Made by a program: the position numbers and the translations under genes. The notes under the pieces were generated by a model. It was not told the DNA's origin. It saw only the letters and a program-made list of their open reading frames with translations, and did not search any database. From the NCBI RefSeq assembly GCF_933775445.1, contig NC_065872.1, forward strand, positions 15,810,001-15,874,000: a stretch of DNA of 64,000 bases, written 5' to 3'. Below, one piece after another: positions 11,901 to 25,850 of the stretch. This DNA is from Argentina anserina. Taxonomy: Eukaryota > Streptophyta > Magnoliopsida > Rosales > Rosaceae. Numbering within the stretch: the first letter of the stretch is position 1; every line of letters starts with the position of its first letter.

Positions 11901-13479
11901 ACGTTCCGAGGTCCGTTTTCCAAATTTCAAAGTCCAAAATCACAATGTAGTGCTATTGGGGTCCCATGTAACCCAAAAGCGGCCAATTTAAAAACCACGT
12001 GAGTTGTAAACGTTGACCATGCATGCTAGCCAAGGCAAATAAAATTCTCACGAGTCAATCTTGTAAACAAGAAATACGAGAAATTTTATTGAATATGCCA
12101 ATATTTAATACAACACAAACAAGCTTCCAATTCCAATAGACGACTTAAGCTAAAGTCGAGCAATAATCATGGCAATGCCAACGTCATACTTGAAAAATAG
12201 TAAGCAGAAGACATAGTCAAAATAGATTGACTAATCAAAAGTCCGTAGCAACAAAATCTTGCATATCGGATCGGGCGGAGCCTTAGCCTGAGGCTCAAAA
12301 TGTTTGCTTACTTGAGAATGGAAGAATGTTACTTTTCCATCTCCAAAATTCCCTCAAGAAATAGATACATGTGCCAAAAATGGCATGTGTTTCTTGGATG
12401 TGGAGTGTGCATCAAGGTCAACTCTGATAATACAACGTCATAGACGTTCATTAAATCACTTTAAGTGTGTCCCATAGAATTCTTTATTTTTGGGATCTTT
12501 TGTCAGTAAATAGTGCTGCATCAGAGTAATGAATCAACTTAAATAAATGAGTATGTAGACCTTGGGATTATCGTTTATAGACATGAGTTTAAGAAACTCA
12601 AACATTCAAATAACAGTCGCGATGGCGACGCATCCATAAGAAACGAGGGTTGTATAGGTTTCGAATAATCGAAATATTCAAGTATGTAACCGGAATTAGA
12701 AGGGTTGTGATGTATATGGTCACAAAATAATCGATGCATATCGGCGATTCTCATGATCGCACCCAAAACAGCGGTGCACTCAGGTGACCACACGAAATCG
12801 ATATCTTCCTTTTTAAATAATAACGTGACTCCCCCAGGACCGTCACACGAAAAACGTCGACCAAGAGGGGAATCATATCCCTCTTTGGTCTCATCGGCGT
12901 TATAAGAAAGGCCGGAAAAGAAGACATGAAAAAAAAAGCTAATAGCGCCCGATAATTTATATATATATTTTCAAAAGCAGCAACTTTAAGAAAAACATAC
13001 TTGTTGGTCTGCCAAATAGACCGCATATAAGTAAATTGCTCTGCAAATCGATCGTCATGCATGAAGTTGCTTGTTGAATTCCTTTTCGATCTTCGTCCGA
13101 TGACATAAAAATCTTGGGAGGATACGATCGGAATCGTATGTAGATGGCAAAAGTATCATCCATCTCGGCATGAATGTCATCACCATAGTACGACGAGTGA
13201 TCACTTTTCCTATGCAAGCACGCGAAACAGAGTTAGAAAACGAAAACGTGCAAATAAATGATTTAATAAGCAATAGGAAAAGAAAAAGGAAAAAAGAGAA
13301 ATAGTTTAAAGGCCTAAAAGGGTAGAGAAGACGGGAGTAGCTTCTCTTGAGCGAAGAGTTTGCTTGTCCAGTTCGCGTTCATTGCGTATATATGCGGGAG
13401 GAGCAATTTTGAATCCTCTGATGCGGGGTTTGTCGGGGAAAAAAGATGTTTTTGCGGAGCGAATGCGGAGGATACCCTG

Positions 13480-13860
13480 CGGGGCTGCGGAGGCTGCGTG
13501 CAGGGGCAGCAGGGGGGTCGCAGGGTCTGCAGGGGGGGGGGTCGCAGGGGCTGCAGGGCAGGGCAGCGTGCGGGGCTGCGGGGGCAGCGTGCAGGGGCAG
13601 CGCGCGGGGCTGCGGGGGCAGCGTGCAGGGGCTGCGCGCGGGGCTGCGGGGGCAGCGTGCAGGGGCTGCGCGCAGGGCTGCGGGGGCAGCACGCAGGGGC
13701 TGCGCGCGGGGCTGCAGGGGCAGCACGCAGGGGCTGCGTGCAGGGCTTGCGGGCAGGGGCTGCGGGGGGGGGGGGGCTGCGGTGCGGCGGCTGCGATGCG
13801 GTGGGCAGGGGCAGCGGTGCAGCGGCTGCAGGGGCGGCGGTGCCGGCGGAGGAAGAGAAG
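13480..13860. repeat. GC-rich minisatellite, roughly 34-bp unit, in the copia leader
   Basis: From about 13568 to 13742 the sequence consists of about five tandem copies of a 34-base unit. Each unit is built from GGGGCTGCGGGGGCAGCGTGCA-like and GGGGCTGCGCGC-like subunits (22 + 12). Irregular G-rich copies extend on both sides, with poly-G runs at 13531-13540 and 13767-13776. The plus strand is G-rich, so element RNA is C-rich. Runs of G make quadruplex folding of the plus strand plausible. It lies between the primer-binding end and the protease relic. Confidence 0.85.
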
Positions 13861-13894
13861 AAAAAAAAATTTCCGAGGGCTCTAAAAGTTCAGG

Positions 13895-13919
13895 GTTTTA
13901 GAGCAACGTGCTGATAACG
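13895..13919 (-). other. Probable primer-binding region of the copia element
   Basis: On the minus strand, directly after the LTR end, the sequence reads CGTTATCAGCACGTTGCTCT. TATCAGCACG partly resembles the initiator-Met tRNA complement (TATCAGAGC) used by many plant copia elements. The match is imperfect, so the primer identity is uncertain. Confidence 0.45.
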
Positions 13920-14103
13920 TGGTTCAGGATGAAATACTTGTGTATTATTGAATGATATGGGGGCCTATATATAGGCATTACAAAACCACAATCCCGTAGG
14001 ATTCGGAGTCCTAATCTATTACGGAGATGCTAATCTATCTCCTAACAGGAAACCTATTAGGCTAAGACACACACAAGGGTAAAATAGTAATTCTCCCGGA
14101 ACA
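13920..14103 (-). repeat. LTR, 5' copy relative to the element
   Basis: 184 bp, one mismatch to the copy at 7469-7652. It is followed directly by GTTAC, the right target duplication. Confidence 0.95.
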
Positions 14104-14108
14104 GTTAC

Positions 14109-15290
14109 ATAATAATTTAAATTGTCAAAAATAAAAATATATATCTCAAATATTATAACGCTGAGCTCACAATACTTACTGTTTAATTGCCGATTGAGAC
14201 ATTTAAAGTTACATTTGTGGTGTCAAAATTATAACATTCCATTAGATTAATATAACCCTTATGATTCAGTTGGAGTAATTGGAGAAGTGTTGATGAAGAA
14301 AACATGATTCTTGCCACAATATATGCTAACACCATAGCGCCATTTTCTTGTTAAACAATAGAAAGCATTCAAGCTTTGATCCATGCCTCCTTCATGATGT
14401 AGTTGACAGAGAGGCGATATCAACTGGAACATGGCATGTTACGTTGTTTACGTGAGGGGCCATGTGATGTAACTTGTGCGACTTCATCTTTGTCCCTGGG
14501 TAGAATATTCTCAACATTGCAATAATATATGTCAGTGTGTTTCACTTTCATCAATGCCCCGCCGTTTCTATGTCTCTTTTCGGCGGCGTTTGTGAACCCC
14601 ATTCACAAAAGAAAAATAAACAAATAAATAAATAAAATAGTGAAATGACCCTAGTCCCAACTTGATCTACGCACCCTTTAGTGAAAGAAATGCAACTCCT
14701 TTGGAAATTCAGTTGTTGGCCTCAGTCGCTCATAACGCAACCCTCTTTGCATGAAAATACACGAGTAATCCATCCGTAAAATCAATAATACTACAAAGAA
14801 TCCAAAATCAAGAATTTTCTTTATATGTAACGTACTTTCTTTCCTTTCCTCTTCAAACAGCGGCGTACCGAATTAAACTGTCGGGTGAGACAAGTTTCTT
14901 GGTTTTTCTAGTCTATTTGATCTTAAAGTTCGAATATCCCAATCAAGAATATAGACATGACGCAATATATTGAAGGCCAAAACATTAATACACCCAAAAT
15001 CCCAATTGACAAGAATTCAGAAACGTTCCACGACTTGGGTATTCAACTACTGAACAAATTTCACTTGACGACTAGATTCAAACCTTTACAAAAAGAAATA
15101 GGAAGAATCTGATAAAAATAAAACTTGCTTCATAGCTTCATACATTGTAGTTACCTCATCAACAATGAATTCATTGATTATGTGATAGTCTTAAAACAAA
15201 TAGAGAAGTTGTGTAAAAGAACACCTGAATTACAATCTGGTTACATACCTGTACGTGAACATTTCTTCCATGTGATATGAGAGAGGTGCA
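14109..15290. other. Intergenic sequence downstream of topoisomerase III alpha
   Basis: AT-rich, with no gene or bounded repeat recognised. The part nearest 15290 is expected to hold the 3' untranslated region of the minus-strand topoisomerase gene. Confidence 0.5.
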
Positions 15291-18200
15291 TCAATTTCCA
15301 CGGTTTGGGCAGACATTTGCAAAGTGCGATGGATCTCCACAAACAAAACACCTTCTACCAGAATTAGGATCACCAGTTGCTGACACAAAAGTTCCACCAG
15401 TACCACGTCCTGCACCTCTGCCCCTGGCAGCACTCTGACCGTCAACATTTGTGGCACGCTGAAAACCTCTTCCCACGCTCCCATTGCCAACACTATCCTC
15501 CCATCTACACACCAGCAAATGCATACTTGAAAATTGAACTGAATAATTTCGGACACTGAATATAAGGCAAGTCCATTCTAAAGTATTTGAAGCCAGAACC
15601 AATATTTCTGTTGTAATTGAACAAAAGTTCATTTCAATTAGGCATTTTCCCTGAATTTGTTTAACTTGGCCATCTGAGATATTCCTAGAAAGTAAGAAAT
15701 ATATGTGTATCTAGAAAATGAAATTAAAGTTCATGGTTCATGCAAAACACATACACAAAGAAGTTGCACTCCTGCGATGGGCATTTGTAGAATTTCCTTC
15801 CCCTATTCTGTGTGGTATTAGCAGTTCGTAGAGCACACTGTGCACCACATGTAGTACATGAGACTGATATTTGCCCTGCTAAAGGAAAACATTATAAGAT
15901 AACATATTAGCTGCACCAAGTAAAGATAGAAGAGATTCATGAAAATCAAGAATGCACTCAATGCAGGGACTGCCAAGGACCAAATGTGACAAATATCATC
16001 TGGATATCGATGAAATAAAACCATATAGTTGTTGTTCATAAAAGTCAGTATTTCTGTATTTTCTTCCTTTCTATTTTTGGTCTTCCGTGAAGGAAATTAA
16101 ATTTTCAGTAACATTAAAATTTAGGTTCCACATGATATGGTCATTATGTATGATACAGGGTTAGTGCAGAAATAAATAATTATCAAACCCTGAAAGGTAT
16201 TCCTTTTTTCTTTTGTTGGGAAAGAAACACCTTTTACTGAAACAAAAAGCATCTAAAGAGGGCAGCCAGGGCTAAAGGCTTAGCAGACCATCTGTTAGTA
16301 CAAAGCTCAGGAGATTATACTACAGCCGCTTCCCAGTTAAGAATAATAGAAGAAAGAATATAATCCTAACATTGCTAGTAGCAGAATTCCATGAGGACTC
16401 CCAGAACTTGACCATCACTCATAGGTTTTTCCTCTCCATAGTGTTACAAGGAGTTCCAGCTATCTGAGTTCCTGCGTTACAATGTTTTTGGGATGATCAC
16501 TAGAGATGTCTCTATGCTCCTATTTGTTAATTGATGGTTACTTGCATTATGTTTATCAGACGATGAATTTCTATAGATAAATTCCCCAGCTACCTTTTCT
16601 TTCAAAAAGATAAAAAAAAGGAAGGATATTCCTGACATCCTATCACTATTATAGAGAAATTTATTTAACTTGGGTTTCTAAAACTGGTAACACTCCAAAA
16701 AAAATGCCAGACTTTTAAACCTGATACTAACCTATACATATCAGAAGTCAGTTTCCTTTCTTTTCTAAAACTTAGGAAACTATCATTTTGGTTACATGCC
16801 AATGAATCTATAGGAATGATAACATAATACCTTTGAATAGGACATTATTACCTGCTCCTATATGTTTAGGGTTTGCTTCTCATAAACCCACGCAAAGCTT
16901 CTTAAGATTTATAAATTAAAAAGTACGCATACATAAAATTTAAGCATTCATACCATTTTGTGCATTCATAGTTCGCGGCCTAACACTTCGAGGGCCTACA
17001 GATTGGGAAGGGCAATCGCCTGAAGAATGCCCTGATTGGTGGCAATATATGCAAGCACCCTGCCTGGTATTATTTCGTTGAACATTGCTAGATGCTGCTG
17101 GTCCTCGCCCTCTCGCTAAACGTATAAAAGGCCATTTTGGAAGAGAATAAAAACATATATGTAGCATTATAAATTGAAACATTAACTCAAGAGATGCGAA
17201 CCTGCTGACCGAGAACCAGTTCCACATATTTCTGTTAACTGTCGAAGAATCTCATCACACCCACCAATGCAACCTGATCATTTGTGTATGGAATTCCATG
17301 TTAGACCAACTACAACTTCCAAAAATTTCAAAGAACATTTCTTGGGCCAATGAATTATCTGTGGTGTTTGGGTGCACCATCTTGTCTATAAGGTTTAGGA
17401 CTTTAGGCATATATATGTTGGAATTCTCTAGAAAATTGGGTGCACATGAGATGTAGAAGCAAATCTGTTGGATAACTGAAAATAACAGGTAGGCAGAAAG
17501 CAAATAGAGGAAATGTATTGAGGCAATCCGCATCTTACTAGACGTGCACTTACCCAAATGGTTGGTACTATAGTTCGGTGGTATTTCCAGCCGCCGAAAT
17601 GTAAATTGAATCAAGTAAACAGGACCTATAGAATCAAGATTACCAAGAAACCTATGAGATATTAAAACCGAGCAAAATATTAGTGAACAAAGCATTTATT
17701 TTTATTCGAATTTGTGCCAGATGGATGCTTTAAATAAGGTAAAAGAACATGAACTGTGCAAACCTTTATGTGAGAACTGGGAAAAACATGAACCACTAAC
17801 ACTATTAGGAAGATTAGTACTGGACAATTGGATGCAGTAGATGATATGACAGACTAACAATATTTGCATAAGTACGTCGAATTAGCTACATTTTCAAAAT
17901 AAAGCAAATCCCTTGTTTTGCAAGAAATGGTCGCACCAAATCGGGAATGCTTAACAGGAATTCCTAAATCCGTAGATCCAAACAACCTGATGAAGGATTA
18001 AGGCCAAATCCCACAAAGGGTGGTGATGCACATTCTGATTGTTTAGCTTCACCTGACGATCAAATTTTGGGAAAAAATTGTAGTTTTAAATACTTTAGCT
18101 TTGCCCACCCTTTATAGCAAAAGCTTTTTAGGCATGGTCATGCATGATATCATAGCCTTGCTTACAGGAGGTAGTGGGTTCAAAACATCCATCCCCATAA

Positions 18201-21200
18201 GAGGTATGTTGTTAGGTTGACATAAATAGATGGTTCATTTTTTAGCTTTAACTTTTAGGGCCAGTCTCCGAATAACAAGGTGCATGTAGAACACATAGGA
18301 GTAACCCGAACAGCTATGTACACTAAGAAATCTCCTAGTCTTAAGATCCAATTCAGAAGATCATATAAGAACTTATAAACTCCTTCAGGGTACTAGTGAA
18401 ATAACCCTGAACACCCAATGACTTAACAGTTGAATTGCACCCAAGTATATTCATAGTCAAGCACACATTAAACAATACTTAGGCGACTTCCAAGCAATAC
18501 AATAATAGAGAGAAACCTGGAGTGCATGAGTTGCAAACATTAGTCGTTGCAACTGCTTCAGATACAGATCCAGGGAGCCAGATAGCATTCCTACACTGAA
18601 AAGGTACAGCAAATAAGCGTTATAAAATCAAGACTAATGAAAATATATAGTTTCATACAGTTTCAAACTTCCTGTTTTCACAGCAATGAGTAGTTTGATT
18701 TTTTTTAACAGCAAGAAAATGTTATGTAATTGAATTTGTTTTTTTAAAGTTATGTATTCCCAATTGCCAAATATATAGCATATGAGACTAATCTTTTAAT
18801 TTTGAATAAATCATCTTCCACTAACTTTAAAAGGGGAACTATTCAGCAGGAAAAATAAAAATATAAACTTGTAGCATCTCTACAGGTAAATAAACATGTA
18901 TACCAACAATCAACAAATTGAAAAAGGATTTAAAAAAGGAAAACGAACTGATTAAGGCCAGAATATTGCATAAAATCCGATATATTGACATTGTCAATAC
19001 ATTAGTAGATGCGACATTTCTTTTAAACATTGTAATTTTGTTTAGTTGTGGACAGATTTTTTAACACCATGCAAAACATTACTAACTGTAAGATGCAGAA
19101 TAAAAGAAAAGGCACACACACACACACACACACACATATATGTAGGCATAAAATTATCAAAAAATTTATAGTGCAACAGAATAGTATTATAGGCAAACAG
19201 GCAAACCTGAGGATAACCCATACATCCCACCATAAAATTTCCATCCTGTATGAAGAAAGAATGACTTGTTCATTAGTCAGAAATCTGAAAAATTGGTTGT
19301 AAATTATACAAAAGCAATATGAAGCTATGAACCCCAGGCCATAAAGAAAATAAAATACTATATAAGAAAGCAGAGCCACAAAAATGCTACAACTTTTTGT
19401 CTCAGTGCACATTCTCTGAAAACCAGTCTGGTTATGCTTGAGATTTTAGTGATTTTACACATGAGGTGCTCGATCGATTAGTTGGGCAGTATTGGCATGT
19501 AGGTATGACAATCACCGTAATGATAGTTTCTGCTTTACGTATTACTTTCCTACTTGGTATCTCATTATCAAGCTATTAGATAATTCTACAGACAGGAGAT
19601 AATGCATCAAAATTTTATCCCCCAAATATTTTCTACACGGAGCTAGCATTTTGGGTTCAGAACCAGAAAGCCCGGTTTGGACTTAATGCTGCTATAACTA
19701 TTTATAAAGACCCAACTGGTAACAGTTTTGAATTAGAGATACTTATGTTACTACATTACCCGATTCTTCCTAAGCACCATATCCGCTTCCTGGCAAAGTC
19801 CACATTGCCGAATAAACTCTCCAGATGCATGGTGCTCATCTTGGCCAGGTCTAATTGATCTGTGTAAAAGGCAATAACACATTATCACAGAAAAATCTAT
19901 ATATTCAAGAAGTAGAAGAAAAGGAAAAATACCTCTCGAAAAACACTGCCATGGCTTCCAAAAGTTTTACTTTATTCAGCCTAGCCTACACAGATTACCA
20001 GATTTTTTAGGTGTATATAAATACAACGTCAAACCTTTTTTTTAATTGCCAAACCACCAACATGGCATGAGGTAAACTGAGGCATCTCGGCAGCATAAGA
20101 CCCACAAATGAATTGGTTTAATATATAGTTCTAAGTTGTTGAGATACTTTAATATTGTTTTTAATGGTTGATATGGTTTCTGGAAAGCACACAACAAACT
20201 GGGTAGCAGGAATGCTAGCTATTTGTACTTGGCAATTTATTTCCACAGCAATATGTTAAGTATACAAAACCATACAGGATGAAGTTATTAACATATACAC
20301 CCATCCACATTTTTCTATTCTTTCGAGTTCATTTCCATAAAAACAGTGTGAACTGCAAACTGTGTGAAGAATTTAACCCAATGAGGTATTATAAACAGTT
20401 CTAATCAATTCCGATCAAAAGAATTAGAAAACAAATGAAGAGGGATATAAACATTTTTAGGGTGTGTACTAGAAATCTAGAATCATAGTAGTGCCTGTGT
20501 TTCAAGCTGCAATACGAATGACGGAATGAGAAAGAAAATCAAGAAATGGAAAGCAAAACTAGAAGCTTACATCAAGGAAGCAGGCTTTCATTTGCTGCAA
20601 GCAAGTTTCCAAAACTTCAGCTTTGCTCTTATTACCTTCACTAACTGCTTTCATGTCACGCTCCATAAGAGCTCTAAGGTAGGGTTTCCAAAGTTTATAC
20701 CTAAGTAGATAGTTCCAGCAAACGATAAAGATTGTAAGACAGTAGCGTCAAATGAATTGAATAGACAAGCATCAACTAACAAATACTGTTGTTTCCCAGA
20801 GGGTAAATTGGTAAAGTGTATACGATTGTTAGTGTTCTGATGGTATATATGTGCAGCTTGTTTATAGAAGCACTTGTAGAGGGATTGGGGTGTAGGAGCT
20901 TCAGGACAGAGTAAAATGTTGGTCTTCATTGTTGGGTTTTTCAATTAAAATGCTAGACTGGAGGACAGTTGTACTTTGTATTTCATCTTCGTGATATAAA
21001 ACCCATGAATTGGTTGGTCAAGACATTTCATATGCATCTTTGAAGCTTCAGAATTGTACACATGAAGCATTTGATACATTGTAAAACACAAGACAGACCT
21101 TCAGATTTGAGGTCTTACAAATTAGGCTGTAATCCTAGGAACTATAATGACCGAGTGCAGATGCACAGTTCTAGCTTACAAGGAAAGCAGTGTGTAAATT

Positions 21201-24200
21201 CTAATTTTATTAAACTGATCTGACAAGGTATCATAATTTCTGAGATGTTATCTCCAGAGTATTTTTAACAAAATATTGTGTTTAATGTCCAGGTTTTTGT
21301 TGTGCATTGCACAACCATTTTAATACCATAGGAAGATGAATACTTACCCCATGTCATCATATCCCATCACCAATGCTTCACCCTGAAAATTATGACCATT
21401 TATCAGTAGAAGATCAGTTCCATTTTCATTTATGAGAACAGAGAAATTGTATGATATCAGTCTATTTTCCCTAGCACCAGTACTCAAAAGATGAAAGAAA
21501 AATTGTTCCATTCTCAGAACCGGAACACTAAGGATTTGATCAGTGCTCCATGCTCTGATAATTTTTGTAATGACATATCTCATTTACTCGAAATGGTTTA
21601 AAGTTACAACATTTCAAATAATGCTAGGAAAACTAAACCTATATTCCATGAACTTGGTTGGTAGAACATCCTCATTTGATTCTACAATATCTAGCTACCA
21701 TTCCTATCAATTGAGCAAAAATTAAGAAATTCAAAAATCAAAAGAAATGAAGATGGTTGAATAATTAGGAAGGGTCATTAAAGAAGATTAATAAGTTGAG
21801 AATATCTCAAAAAATTATTATAACTAAAAAAACAGGTACCACCATACCAGATTGGTTGGTGAGAAACGAGTATTTGCATCCTTGGTTGCGTAAAAACGAT
21901 CAAGCAGTTTTTTAATGTGATCATGCATTGTTGCATCTGTACCAATACCCTCCTGTAAAATTGATGAAATAAAAAGTTGGGAAAATTTTATTGATAAAGT
22001 ACTTTTGTGCTACATGTGTTATTCAGAGCAACTGCCTGAGAAAACTGCAGTACAGGGGGAAGAAAAATTAAAATCAAAATTCATAATTTCACCACCTTGT
22101 CCATACAGCCCAGCAAATCAGCTTCACTCAAAAGTGGTGGAGGCCTAGTGATTCCCGAATCAAGAGTCAACGTTGTTGGCATAAACTGCCACATAAATCA
22201 TATATGTTGTAATGTGTATCAAATTTACTAGCTTAGAATGCAGTCAAGAACAAAAACCAGAGTGAGTTTTTGTTATTTCATTTTCCTTATCAACGAGAAA
22301 AATAAAATGGCAATTTAGTTGCATAGGCTAGTTGGATGATCAATAGCAAACCTGTTGTCCAACAGCATATGTAGGTAGCAGCGAACCTCCCCATGATTCA
22401 AAGCGATACACGTCTAAGTAATTTTTCTGATACAAGAATCACAGACTCAATGATTCAAATATATTGAAACACTATTGTTAATATCTAGTGTCAGACCCTC
22501 ACAGAAAGCAGGTAATGCCGCAGTTGTATTGATACAATTAGTGCATATTAAAGACCAAACACACAGATAAGATAGCAAGAAGCAACAGAAGACATTTGAA
22601 TCGTATAAAATTGAGGCACTACACTTATTTTTCAAGCAGATCAAGCTAAATATTATGTCATCTTTTCCTGCAGTCGCTCACATAAAGACAAAATTTATTA
22701 TATATTTTGTGCAGTTGTGAACTTGCATGACACACTGGAAGCATATGAAACATTAAGCAAGAAAGACAAGATAGCACGTTGCAACAATAATGGTATTCAG
22801 CTCTCAGTCTACAGTTGGTGTACTACCGGCAGAGATTTGCTAGAAAGAAGATAAAGAGAGAAAGAAGAACAATAAATGAGGTGAAATGTTCATCGGAACA
22901 GGAACATTACTTGGGTCGCTGTCTCCAAACCAGCATCAATTTCAAAGGGGACTAGCATACAATTGAAAATAACTATCATTATGAAAAGGTATAGCCAGCC
23001 CAACCACTAGAGAAAAGTATCAAAGAACGTAATAGTTACTTATTTCCAAGATTAGCATCCAATCCACAACACCAATTAGACTGCAAGTATCATACACCTA
23101 ACCAGCAACCCAAGAAATATATAAGACTCTTTAGCAATTCACTAAAAATTACCATCACAAAATTTGAGTCCTGTCAGTAGAGTGAGGGCATGAGGATACA
23201 ATGAAAAACTCACCGCTAGTATCACTCTCCCAGATGCAGAGAACACTTCACTAGCAATATCTATCTCAACAGTAGTTTCGGCCCCTACAGCTGGCTGTGA
23301 GACGCATGCCAGAAAATGGCGAACAACCAGCTCATAAAGTCGCTGAAAACAAAAATGAACTTATAATATTAGAAAGCAAAGAGCAGCAAAAACATCTCAC
23401 CTTAGATCAAATGAAACTACAATTGAAGAACATGCCATGAACTTGATAAAACCTATGAATTCTTAGACTACTTACATTGTGATCTTGACTCCATCCCGAT
23501 TCTCCAGAAGAAAATTTGGTTGGGTGAATAGGTGGATGGGCCTTGTCATCATGTCCACCACTACTAGGGTTTCTCCAAAGCCCAGAAGCAGGGTCCAACA
23601 ATCGCTGTGCATATGATCCCCATCCAGGATGCCCTTGTTGTTCTTGTACAATTGCCTACATCAAATAAGGATCTCAAAAATCCATTAAATTGCCCAAAAA
23701 GCCAATGATATATTACAAACATAAGACGGATTAATGAAGATAAAGATTATACGGTGTTACATTTGATAAGGCAAAAAGTTTATAGTCTTCAAGAGCAAAG
23801 GTAATAAAAAATTGAAGAGTATTCTTATGTGTGCTAGAAAAATGAATGAAATTACTAACATGCAGATCGGTCCTTGGAGAGAAGCCATCGGTCTCTGTGC
23901 GAGGATAACTGATGAAACCAGATTGGTAAAGCTCTTCTGCTACCTATAGTTAGTAAAAGAGATTCAGCGTACGACTGAGGATATAAATAAAGACAAGCGC
24001 AAGAATAGATATAATTGTGGATCTCCACGTTCCAAAAACAAATGCTAACATTATGGATCCAGGACATAGTAAAGTTAAAGGCAAGGCTTAGCATCCCCTT
24101 GAAGGGTATATACTCCAAAAATTCCCACCTTCATAGTATGTTCAGAACTCATTCGAAAGTATCTTGAGGCACGCTTTTCAAGCTCAATGGTATTCAAAGG

Positions 24201-25817
24201 ATATGGAGGATACTTCGGCTTCTCCTGTAGCCTGACCTTTGTGACCTGTAATGAATTGAATGTTGAAGCTACAAGTGCAAGATGTTGTACAAACTTAGCA
24301 TTATAGAGCTACATACAGAAATTCAACACTACTTACAGTTGCAAGAGGCTCCTCAACGCACATTTCATAGATTATGACAGCACAAGCATGATCAAAAATA
24401 TGGCCACGCCTGCAGAAGATAGACCATTACTGAGTTCTAAATAGTTTCAGAAGCTAAGAGACGAACAGTTAATGGTAACAATGTTTGCCTTACATCCAAC
24501 CGAAAGTTGCAGTTCCTTCATCCGATCTATGTGAACAGTTAATGGTCCAAAAATCCTCTGGCTCATGTGACTGTATCTCCCAATAACGTTCCACAATAAA
24601 ACCAAGTGTAGGGAACTGTATTGAAAGGGAGGGGTGAGGCAAATGATAGGGAACTGAATACATTTTACATCAGTTAAAAGAAAAAAAGATGGTCTTTTGC
24701 AGTGTGAAATCAGTCCAATACCTGACAAGGACCATAACTTAGAACAAGGTTTCTGTCATCCGCAGCAGAATCAATAACAAACGCATCTCTCAGGAGCATG
24801 GTCTGAAACCTGGTAAATGAAGCACCAATTCGTAGATCTATTTCCTGTCATAAACACAACGGATGCATATTATATATTGAAGATACAAGAACATTGCCAT
24901 AGCGAGATGATAACACTGATACTAACAGGATACGACTAAGAGTTGTCCTTCAATTAGCAATCAACACTTGACGGCAAAGTGTAACAAGATTTTCAGTACA
25001 AATTTATACACAAAATGAGATGTGACCATAAAGTCACCAAAAAAGTCTGGAGACGAGACGAGAGGTACTAACTTGCCTAGCATCCACTGCATCAGCAAAA
25101 TGTTTGTTTGCATTGTCAAGATTTTGCATTGCGTGATGGATATCCCTGAAACCAGCAACACGTAAATACTACAAAAAATGAATCCCAAGAGAAGAGGAAA
25201 AACAAGGGATACTATTGAACGGACCTGTCAATCAACGCTGAGAAACGAGCCCTCTTAATGGTAAGATGACGATTTACAGATGTGCAGACATCTATAACTT
25301 CGAATGCAATGTTCTCCCCTTCTCTGTCACAGTCAAGCCACAATACAAGCCACTGGCATGTCCTAGCTTCCTCCTCTAATGTCCTTTTGATATCCAACTT
25401 GTCCTACGTAATTTAAATCACAAGAAAAAAGCAACGATGTCAGGTAATCAAACCAACCAAAATAAAAACAGCAACAGACATTGTCGCGCAGGCAACTGGA
25501 GTTCTACAAACTACGTCATTTGACTCATTTCCAACCTTAAACCCCCCTTTCATAACTGAAATGGCAGAAATGCACATATTAGGTAATGCTCTCAGTACAT
25601 TCCTTGACCTAAATCATCGAAAGCACCCTAACAAGTTTCCACCTCTCAAGCCACAATTGATCAGTTTATTCCGCTAGACAATCAGCATTTCCATAATCAT
25701 AACAAATTCCTTATCAAAAACACAAACACCAGACAACTCCTCTCCGATTTCGGAACACCAGTCGTCCTAATTCATCGAAATTGAAAACCTAAATCCACAA
25801 AGCGATATACATATACT

Positions 25818-25850
<33 letters not shown>

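Larger units (their letters stand above)
7469..14103 (-). mobile_element. Ty1/copia-type LTR retrotransposon, complete ends, decayed interior
   Basis: Two 184-bp direct repeats (7469-7652 and 13920-14103) begin TG and end CA. The 5-bp repeat GTTAC flanks the whole unit (7464-7468 and 14104-14108). On the minus strand a polypurine tract (AAGGGGGAG) lies directly before the 7469-7652 repeat, so transcription runs right to left. Relics in that order are a protease motif (about 11200), integrase (about 10700-10000) and the integrase C-terminus through the linker into RT (about 9900-9000). Most of RT and all of RNase H are missing. No intact reading frame survives. The order PR-INT-RT identifies the copia superfamily. 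Confidence 0.93.

Noticed and set aside
11528..11950. Opposite-strand open frames of 140 and 126 codons
   Set aside because: Composition artefact of CCGGAAA words inside the copia element; no conserved motif.
13360..13914. Long overlapping open frames (115-184 codons) on both strands rich in Ala, Gly, Arg, Cys and Pro
   Set aside because: They translate the GC-rich minisatellite, which has no A/T to form stops. All frames are open at once and no domain is visible.
18100..18260. GGGTTCAAAAC B-box-like sequence in a topoisomerase intron, considered as a SINE
   Set aside because: No matching A box, tail or target duplication could be found.
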